Both the position numbers and the translations under genes were made by a program. A DNA stretch of 64,000 nt from Hemerocallis citrina (Eukaryota; Streptophyta; Magnoliopsida; Asparagales; Asphodelaceae), in contig CM030359.1 in assembly GCA_017893485.1 (NCBI GenBank), positions 26,929,750 through 26,993,749 on the forward strand, given 5' to 3'. The notes below the pieces were generated by a model. The model saw only the letters and a list, made by a program, of their open reading frames with translations. It was not told where the DNA came from and did not search any database. Within the stretch, counting starts at the first letter, position 1; the number at the start of each line of letters is the position of its first letter. Shown piece after piece: positions 56,030-64,000 of the stretch.

Positions 56030-57277
56030 CTAGGCCTCCTCAGGAGAGAGGCATCTCAAGTAGGGTCTGCCCTTCACTTGAGTGTAAGAGAGCTTGTACA
56101 TGACCCCTTCGGTGAGCTTGTGTTGCTCAGCTCTGGTTCTGATTCTTCTAGCCTCTTTAGAGTCTGGAGGGAGGATTCCATATTTGAGGAACTCTAGCAG
56201 GGGCCTCACCCAATTCTCCCTGAGTGCTAGGGGCAGCGTATCCATCAGTTCGGGATCATCTTCCTCGATGCTAGGTCTCAAGAGGACTTCTATCAAGACG
56301 GTTTGTTCTAGCCCCTGGAGGGAAGAAGATGCCAGTTTTGAGAGGGCATCTATCTGTGCATTCCCCTCTCGGGGAATTCGCTGGAGTTGTGCATCTTCGA
56401 AAGAAGCCAGCAGCCCTTTGACCTTGGCCAAATATTTGGCCATGCGACCATCTCTTTCCTCATACTCCCCTGATACCTGGTTCACTACCAGCTGTGAGTC
56501 ACTGAATATTTTGATGCGCCAGGCCCCGGCCTTGCGTGCCATACACAGACCGGCTATGAGAGCCTCATATTTAGCCTCATTGTTTGATACCCAAAAATTA
56601 ATGCGGAGTGAGTACTGAAGAACGAAGTAATCAAGGCCGGTCAAGATGACCCCAGCCCCACTCCCACCAGCGCATGTGGACCCATCAACATACACAATCC
56701 AGATTAGATGTTCCTCTATTGGCTTGCTGGGGTCGGGGATAGTGCTTTCTAATATAAATTCTGTCAGGGCTTGTGCTTTGATAGCAGTTCGGGACTGATA
56801 GTTGATATCATGTTGACTCAGCTCTATAGACCACTTCATAGGGTGCCCCGAAGTTTTGGGCTTGTAGATTACTTGCTTGAGTGGCTGGTCGGTAAGAACG
56901 ACCACTGAGTGGGACTGAAAGTAGGGGCAGAGCATTTAGGCTGCCATGACTGACGCATAGGCCATCTTTTCTACATTTGGATAACGGAGTTTGGCATCCC
57001 TAAGGACCTTACTCACTTAGTAGATTGGATTTTGCATCTTATCTTGTTCTCTTACCAGGACGGCGATGAGAGTCTTTTCTGAGGTAGCGAGGTATATATA
57101 GAAGACTTCCCTGGGCTTTGGCTTGCTCAAGAGTGGGGGGTTGACTAGATAGGCTTTGAGTTGATCGAAGGACTCCTGCTGCTGTTTCCCCCACTCAAAG
57201 CCTTTCGCCCCTCTAAGGGCCTTGAAGAATGAGAGACATTTTTCTTCTGACTTGGAGAGAAAGTGCCCTATGGCCAC
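56030..57277 (-). pseudogene. Retand-type RNase H and second (archaeal-type) RNase H
   Basis: The first part at the right carries the RT-RNase H connection (YLATSEKTLIAVLVRE) and VVLTDQPLKQVIYKPKTSGH. The second begins WIVYVDGSTCAGGSGAGVIL, then NEAKYEALIAGLCMARKAGA and SDSQLVVNQVSGEYEERD. It has Asp, Glu and Asp in the right places for an archaeal-type RNase H. This extra domain is the marker of the Tat group. Stops occur between the two. Confidence 0.85.
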
Positions 57278-57280
57278 GAG

Positions 57281-59040
57281 TCATCCTGTGAGTCTCTGTA
57301 TGTCTTTGACACTGGAAGGGGAAGCCATGTTCAGTATGGCCTGAATCTTTTCCGGGTTGGCTTCTATGCCTCTTTGGCTAACCATGAACCTAAGGAATTT
57401 GCCGGATGAGACGCTGGAGGCACACTTGTTCGGTTTTAGTCTCATGTTGTGTCTCCTCAACACATCAAAGGCCTCCTGAAGATCGAAAACATGATTTAAT
57501 TTGCTGATGCTTTTTACCAACATGTCATCCACATAGACCTCCATGTTCCGGCCGATCTGTTCTCTGAAGACCTTGTTGACAAGGTGCTGATAAGTTATAC
57601 CGGCGTTCTTTAGCCCGAAGGGCATGACCCTGTAGCAGTATAGACCCTGGTCAGTTACAAACAAACTCTTCGGAATATTAGAAAGGAACATCCTGATCTG
57701 GTTGTACCCGAAAAAGGCATCCATGAAACTTAAGAGTTCGTGTTCGGAGGTTGCATCAATCAGGGCATCAATGCTCGGGAGCGGGAACGGATCTTTCGGG
57801 CAAGCTTTGTTCAGATTTGTGAAATTAATGCAAATTCTCCAGCTCCTGTTGGCCTTTTTGACCATCACAACGTTGGACAGCCATTCGGGATAGTTAACCT
57901 CCTGTATGAACTGGACATTCAAGAGTTTCTCTACTTCTTCTTTGACTGCCTGCTGGCGTTCGGGAGCGAACTTGCGTCGCTTTTGCTAGACAAGTTTGGC
58001 CCCAGGAGGAACACTAAGGTGATGTATGAGAAGTTTTTCGGAGATTCCAGGCATGTCGGTCGCGGTCCAAGCGAATAGATCGCGATTTCCCCTTATACAT
58101 TGGATAATGTCGGTTTTGACGGGAGGGGGAAGGACCTTACTAACTTGGAATGTCCTAGTCAGATCTCCTTCTGAGAAGGCTATTTCTTCCAACTCGTCGA
58201 CCGACTCTGAGATGGCTTGGCTACTCCCTTGTGGGAGCTCGAGGGCTTCAAAGGAGAGGACCAGCCCTCCTACTGAAGTCATGTAACATTTGCGAGCCGT
58301 CTCTTGGCTCCCTCTAACTTCTCCTACCCCTGCTGTGGTGGGAAATTTCATCTTCATATGGTAGGCTGAGGGTACGGCCTAAAGAGCAGCTAGGCCAGGT
58401 CGGCCTAGAATGGCATTGTAAGTGGCCTTCAAGTCTACCACCATGAAATCCATCGGTTCGGTTTGGGTGATCGTGGTTTTTCCAGCGGTTACATTGAGAG
58501 TTATCACTCCCTTGATCGCCACTAGCACCCCGAAGAACCTGTGGAGAGTGTAGCCGGTGGGCTTGAGTCGATCCCTAGACAACTTGAGACCATGGAAGGC
58601 TTCCAGAAAAAGGATGTTAACCAAACTCCCGTTGTCGACCAGGAATCAGCGTACTTCAAAGTTGGCCATGTGGAGGTTTATCACAAGAGCATCACAATGA
58701 GGCGTTCGGACGCATTCCAAATCCTTGTCAGAAAAGGTAACAGGAACTCCAAGGCCCTTAGGGGGAGGATGGTTCTGTGCCGAGTTCACCTCTCGGACAA
58801 AGGCTTTTTGGAAGGAGTTCGAATCTCCCCCCATTGGGCCTTCGTGAATGAGGTGTAGGATAGCTTCAGCCTCGAAATCTGGGATCTCAAAAGGTCGCTC
58901 AGTTCGCTTATTAGTCCCTCTGAGAGGCAGAGGATAATCTACCCCGTCCTTCCTTACGAACCTAGAAAGTCGCCCCCACTGAATGAGGGCTTAAATCACA
59001 TTTTTGAGGGCCTGACAATCATCTGTGTCGTGGCCGTGAT
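57281..59040 (-). pseudogene. Retand-type protease and reverse transcriptase
   Basis: The protease reads RRFLVDNGSLVNILFLEAFH and ATYNAILGRPGLAAL. It has D-N-G-S in place of the usual D-T/S-G. After an in-frame TAG near 58378 the linker continues to RT: VNYPEWLSNVVMVKKANRSW, INFTNLNKACPKDPFPLPSI, MPFGLKNAGITYQHLVNKVF and the catalytic EVYVDDMLVKS. The RT motifs are intact in a 213-residue frame (57281-57922). Confidence 0.85.
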
Positions 59041-60720
59041 CCCTATGGAAGCGACACCATTTGTCCCTATTTCTCTTCTTGTCTGGTGTATTCATCTACG
59101 GAGGTGGTGGGAGCAGACCTTCTTCCCCAACCTCCATCAGGATGGCTGAAACACTAGCATTAAGTGGAGTAAACTTCTCAAAATGGGGACGACGCTGACC
59201 ACCATTGTCATTCTGAAGCTTCTTAGCCCCTTCTTCTTTAGCGCCCTTCCGTTTGTTCTCGGACAGGGGCTCTTTCTGGTCAAGCAGGAGGAGGGCCTCC
59301 TCTACCCTAATATATTTCTCACTCCTCAGCGGGAGTTCCAAGAAGTCTCGAGGCAGTTTTTTTAGCGAGATATGCCTTCAAGTCAGCGTGGTTGATGTTG
59401 TGTCAGAAAGCAGTAGAGGCTACCGACTGGTCTAGGGAGGCGATTGACCGGGCCTCGGTGGTGAAATGCTTGACATAGTTCCTTAACCGCTCGTCCTTCC
59501 TTTGATTGAGTGCCAGCAAAGATGTGTTTGTCATTCGGTGCAACGACTACTCACAAAATGAGCAAGGAAGAGTCCCTCGAACTGATCGAAGGAGAATATG
59601 GAGGTAAGGGCGAGTCAGGAATACCATTCTCTCGTAGGTCCCTTCAGCGTGGCCGGGAAGGTTTTGCAAAGAAGCGCATCCGAAGCCTGGTGGATCAACA
59701 TGAGAGTTTTAAAACTCTCGACGTGGTTAGCGAGGTCTGACTCCCCGTTATATAACTCAAAATGAGGGGGTTTGAAGTTTTCCGGGACCGGGGCTTCCAT
59801 GATGGTTCGGGGGAGAACGAAGGCCCGCTTGGGTAGAAATTCCTCGCCCATTGTTCCTCTTCTCTGTCAAGTCTGCCAAGGTGCCTCTCCATCTCATGGA
59901 GACGACGGTAGACCGAGTCTTCCCTCCGGTCAAATCTTGCTGATCCCCGAGACTTATCCTCATGCAGAAGGGGATTAGGAGTGCAGTGGTGATGACTTGG
60001 GGTAAGTTGAGGACTAAGTGCTCGTTGATCGTGGTTAGGAGCAGCATTGAGGGCCCACAGAACGGCTTTTTGAAAATCCTAGAGCTCTTCCCTTGTGACA
60101 GGTGCCTCCCGATCTCGGTGGTCCCTGGGGCGGATCGGCCGGTCGAGGTGCGGCTCCTCCTCTGATGGCGCGAGGGTGACTCCCTCCACCTCGTGGGAGA
60201 TTTCGATCTTTTGCAGTCTGGCCTACGGGGGATCGAGCTCTAGGGGCCAATCGCACGACCCCTTTGATGTTCACGGCGAGGGATTCAGTCATGGGCCCGC
60301 CTCTCATTCAAGCGGGTCCGAAGATCTATCCCATGTTGCCGATTGACAATAACATGTCGGAGATCCTTTGGTGTTGGACGACTGTGATAGGCCATGAAGT
60401 CGGATGAGGGGTTATGTACTGGGACATGGTCGTGAAGAGGAGGTTGCCTTTGACGACTTCGACGGGAGCTCCCCGGGGCAGCCCTTAGAGGCCCTTAAGG
60501 GGCCTGCTGGGGGGGGGGGGTTTGAGGAAGAGACTATCCAGGCTGAGGTTGCTGGACAAGTTGAGGGAGAGGCTGTCCAGGCTGCGATTGCTGGACTTGC
60601 TGGACGGGTTGATGGAGGACATCATGAAGTGGAGGAGAAGGAATGGGAGTGGCTCTGCGGCTGGAGACCGCTGTCTTCCCCTTCTTCGGAGGCATAGCTT
60701 AGGAGACAACTTCACAGGTG
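59000..60720 (-). pseudogene. Retand-type gag
   Basis: The minus-strand start near 60700 gives MPPKKGKTAVSS and a Gln/Pro-rich head. The conserved gag core reads NFKPPHFELYNGESDLANHV followed by ESFKTLMLIHQASDAL and FPATLKGPTREWYS (59615-59790). A zinc-finger-like CRFHRDHGHDTDDC lies at about 59010-59060. Frameshifts and stops are frequent. Confidence 0.75.
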
Positions 60721-60745
60721 CAGTAAGGCTGTGTTGTTTTTCGTT

Positions 60746-60765
60746 TCCTATAGACGGTGCCAATC
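60746..60765 (-). other. primer-binding site of the Retand-type element
   Basis: GATTGGCACCGTCTATAGGA lies directly inside the 5' LTR. It is a close variant of TTGGCGCCGTCTGTGGGAA, common at this position in Tat elements. Confidence 0.65.
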
Positions 60766-61375
60766 TGTTGCTATTGATTTTGGTGTGGGAGCAAATAGAA
60801 GAATTTGTGGATTCTTTAGGGAATGAATAAGGCAAACCTGTTGACTTTCACCGGCATTTGATTGATTCCTTGCTGCTACCATTAACTTGCAAAAAGTTCG
60901 ATACACCGGGAAGGATCCCGGCGACGAACCCTCCGACACTCAAGTCAGTGATCAGGAAGATTATGAAAGAGCGTTTATGTGAAAAAATATTGATTACCTT
61001 ATTATGGTGGGGTGAGAGGGGTATTTATAGTCGCCTTTAGAGACAGTTTAGAGATAATCAATTATCTTTATGTCCTGATATTTTTGGATAAGATGTAGAG
61101 TTTAAACTTTTTCATGATAAGAGAGGTAGTTTAAACCACCTCTTAGAGATAACCATGAATATGAATTACTCTTTAAATATCTGAATTGGTTTGTAACGGG
61201 TGGCTACCCATACACAATAGGATATATCCGTTTTTGGGTTATTGGGCTTCTAAGAAAGTTCCAGTTTCCATTTCGGACCCGTTTGTAGGTAAAATTTCCG
61301 TTTTATCTCTGAGAGCCTTTAAGATTTGTACCCGATTTGAACGGTCTCGATTTAATCCCAATTTTAGCCATATCA
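60766..61375 (-). repeat. 5' LTR of the Retand-type element
   Basis: 610 bp, begins TGATATGGCTAAAATTGGG and ends AATCAATAGCAACA (minus). A TATA-like CTATAAATACCCCTC lies at about 61015-61029. Confidence 0.85.
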
Positions 61376-62997
61376 AGAACCATTGACATCCTAGTACAGT
61401 AAAAAAAAAAAAGAAAGAAGGTACAAGAATATTTTTCAGAAAAACAAGAGTGGCAATAATGTAAAGAACAAAGAGGAGTATGGATACTATTGATTGAACA
61501 AGATGCACTTTGATCTTTAGTAGTTTTTGTCCTTAATATCCAAAGAGCAAAAGAGTTGCATAAAAATAAGTTATCGAATGGTTAGTGCTCCAAATTATCC
61601 TAGAGGACTAAGACACACAGAACCAAACACACTTGAAAGGTAACACCGAAAAAGTAGTGGACACAAGAGGGTTCTTATACTGATATTCTATTGCTTGCTC
61701 ATGCTTTCTTTATGACATAGTGGGGGTGTTAAGGTGAGTTTAGCTTAAATTATACATTTGTCTAGCTGTCTTTGGACTGTAAATTTAATAAATTAATATA
61801 ATACATATTTCTTAAGAAAAGGGAAATTTATTCTACATCCCTCATTTGAACCTGATGTTTGTAGCCAATTATATATAGACTCTGTGCTTATATGAGGCTC
61901 ATATGGGTGTTTGTAAATATTGGTTTCTGTCTTTCTGAGGTATTGCTCATGTATAGTTAGCTAGTAGGTCTCACATGCCAAGAACATGATTTAGCTAATT
62001 AAAATGGATTCAACAACATTAATTTCTCTCTTGGTGTTTGTATTTTAGGGTGACTACATAAAAATTTTCTTGGGTCACACATGGCATGAACTGGACATGT
62101 AATAGCTCTTTAAGGATGAGAGATGATTAATTAATCTTTTCTTTAAATTATGAAGCAATCAACTTAATTCAGTTTGAGGTTTGGACAAGTAAGAGTCTTA
62201 TAACTAGATTTGGAGTATATCTCATATAACATATATATTTAGAAGCCATGTCAAAGTACCAAATCTTTTTGGAATATATAATTTATTTTAAATTATTAAA
62301 AAGAAAAACTGAAACTGATGAGTTTGAAAGTAAAGATAAGCATGTTAGATTAGATTACTTCAGATGTGCAGTTGATCTCTTGTTTAATACAAATCTAAAT
62401 GTCAAACATAATGGAGCACATATATATACATAAAGCCTCACACGCCAATTTTCCTACAGTGTACAAAAGAAAGGTTTTCTATGAGTTTAATTTTTAATTA
62501 GAAGTTGAAGCCTCAAAGCAAAGCTAGCTTCATGTCGAAATTTTACAATGCATGATTTTGAATTGTCAAAGACAATGCAATATATATATTGAAGCAACAA
62601 CATGCAAATTCCACACAAAGCATAGTGCATGCCTAACTTCAAGAATTTCTAAAATTGCAATTTATTTCTAGAGAAAAGTAAACGATAAAGACTTGTGTCG
62701 ATTGTTCCAAAATTCACAGGAAATGTGGAAAACAAGTCCGCATATAATGACTTAAACATCAAGGGTAACTTTGAATATATAACGATGATTAAATTTTTTC
62801 CTTCAGTGAAGATAAAGGTATGCAAAGTATATATATAAAGTTACACAAGTTCAGGTAATTTTCATTAACTTTAACTTGTCTGTCAGGCATACGAGATCTT
62901 CAAGTACACATATTAAGAGAGCTACTCGATGGTTCAAAGATGAAGATTCATCCTCTATGTAAGCAAGCACTTTGTCGAAAGCCACCTTGATGAGGAC
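61376..62997. other. intergenic, no gene recognised
   Basis: A/T-rich sequence with several short open frames (such as 62248-62433) that show no recognisable domain or codon pattern. Confidence 0.45.
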
Positions 62998-63221
62998 CAG
63001 GGCCGGCCCTGATATGTAGGCGGGCAAGGCGGCCGCCTCGGGCCCCCGCCGAAATCGCGATTTTAGGGGCCCCCAATTTCAAACTTCCCTTGTAAATATA
63101 GGCACGCATTTTGCGCGTAAAATTTTTTTTGCATGTTTTTTTTAAATGTATGGGGCAGGGGAGCCCCATTTCGGAAGTTTGCCTAGGGCCCCCGGAACTC
63201 AGGGCCGGCCCTGATGAGGAC
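62990..63221. mobile_element. hAT-type MITE, 216 bp
   Basis: The body is 62998-63213. The ends are CAGGGCCGGCCCTGA, which is itself nearly palindromic, flanked by the eight-base target duplication ATGAGGAC (62990-62997 and 63214-63221). An eight-base duplication and a CAGGG start are typical of hAT elements. It is GC-rich at its edges and has no coding capacity. Confidence 0.88.
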
Positions 63222-63937
63222 ACTTCGCAGTGTTTTGGGGTGACAATCTAGAGAGGTCAAATGAAGATCAACAAAGCAAAGGGATTGACTTTTCGACAAG
63301 AAGAAGAAACATTCAACTATATTCCTTGGTTGCGCTTAAAGCTTTAAGTTGACTAAGAATTTAAAATTGTTGGCTTAACTTGTGAGACGGAGCTTATGGA
63401 ACTATTCACAAATTTTGAAAGTGATGACTCATAAGATTTTTTATAACCAAATCCAGAAGAATGTAATATACAAAAGTAGAGTTTTTTTTTAATAAAGTTC
63501 CATATTTTTGTGGTCAAAGTGGGCAGCATGTTTATTGAACACACAGTTAAGAATTTTTAATATTTTTTAATATTTTGTTGTTTCTTGGAAGAGGAAATGA
63601 AAGAGCCCCTTAGAAGGTTTTAATTAAGTAATTTAGATAGAGAGATGGATGAATAAATAAAGAAGGTCAGCATTTGCTAGGAACTAACTTTCAAGTCTCA
63701 ACCATACTGCAGCTATATAAATATTATCTTTCAACTAAAGAAAAGAAACAAATATTAGTAATTCTCTAAATTCATTCCTGAATTCATGTGGAGAAATTGC
63801 GCTGAGCAGAATTCGGTGTAAAAGATCTGTAAACCAGGAAATTATTAGAGCTGAATCTATTTATGTTCAGGTTAAAAATTAAATCAGATTTGTTCACAGT
63901 AACTGATCAAAATGTGGATTATACAAGGAATATTGTA
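63222..63937. other. intergenic, no gene recognised
   Basis: A/T-rich sequence with short open frames only. Confidence 0.45.
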
Positions 63938-64000
63938 AATCACCCTAGGGGTGGTGAATAGGGTGATTGTGCAGAAATTAAAAAATTAAAAGTAATGCGT
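63938..64000 (+). repeat. dispersed CTAGGGGTGGTGAATAGGG-type repeat, edge fragment
   Basis: CACCCTAGGGGTGGTGAATA, followed by A/T-rich sequence, resembles the block at the left window edge. The element is cut by the window end. Confidence 0.35.

Larger units (their letters stand above)
48008..61380 (-). mobile_element. complete Tat/Retand-type Ty3 retrotransposon
   Basis: LTRs at 48013-48629 and 60766-61375 are flanked by the exact duplication AGAAC (48008-48012, 61376-61380). On the minus strand the order is 5' LTR, primer-binding site, gag, protease, RT, RNase H, a second (archaeal-type) RNase H, and integrase. A long 3' region of over 6 kb follows before the 3' LTR. The dual RNase H and the long 3' region with an antisense gene are typical of the Tat lineage (Retand/Ogre). 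The element is 13.4 kb, but many stops make it dead. The two LTRs are clearly diverged, so the insertion is not recent. Confidence 0.88.

Noticed and set aside
62248..62433. 61-residue frame
   Set aside because: No recognisable domain, A/T-rich, no splice or promoter context.

Overview
This is a plant nuclear genome window, most likely from a eudicot. It is AT-rich and intron-bearing, and it is dominated by plant-type mobile elements: Copia, Tekay-like and Tat/Retand-like Ty3 LTR elements, an RTE LINE, a tRNA-derived SINE, Helitrons, PIF/Harbinger and hAT MITEs. I see only two ordinary host genes and one chimeric captured gene. I cannot name the species from the sequence.

Layout. 1-1.0 kb: broken gag zinc knuckle and a fragment of a Ty3-type LTR. 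1.1-1.9 kb: two small Helitrons. 1.9-5.3 kb: an element with long inverted arms. It contains a 2.15 kb PIF/Harbinger-type element (TTA target duplication) that carries a cinnamyl-alcohol-dehydrogenase promoter plus first exon next to a PLAC8-family reading frame, and also a 675 bp palindrome-rich MITE. 5.7-6.1 kb: a Helitron. 6.4-15 kb: a DCD-domain gene on the + strand, with a one-base frameshift near its start and a 5.3 kb intron filled by a 5'-truncated RTE LINE and a decayed Tekay-type LTR. 15.5-25.1 kb: a minus-strand Helitron that holds a tandem array of a defective Copia element (LTR-int-LTR-int-LTR-int-LTR). 25.7-25.9 kb: a SINE with a 16 bp target duplication. 27.5-28.7 kb: a three-exon minus-strand gene for a CASPARIAN STRIP INTEGRITY FACTOR (CIF) peptide precursor. 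30.6-44.5 kb: one minus-strand Copia element (TSD ATAAG) split by two solo Tekay-type LTRs (TSDs ACTCG and AAAAG). 45.0-47.8 kb: a short, internally deleted Copia. 48.0-61.4 kb: a complete but dead Tat/Retand-type Ty3 element (TSD AGAAC), with gag-pol on the minus strand and a separate, intron-containing antisense gene on the + strand. Upstream of that antisense gene is a TATA box and a roughly 120 bp x 11 tandem array rich in W-box, G-box and TGACG motifs. 62.4-64 kb: sequence with no gene I can recognise, plus a 216 bp hAT MITE.

Functional reading. The DCD gene and the CIF gene are the parts most likely to act for the plant. DCD proteins are linked to stress and cell death. CIF peptides signal through the GSO/SGN3 receptors for endodermal barrier formation. 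Everything else is a nested transposon history whose order can be read from the target duplications. The parts most worth follow-up are the CAD/PLAC8 chimera, the enhancer-like array with its antisense gene in the Retand element, and the near-identical tandem Copia units. All calls come from reading the sequence; no database search was run.
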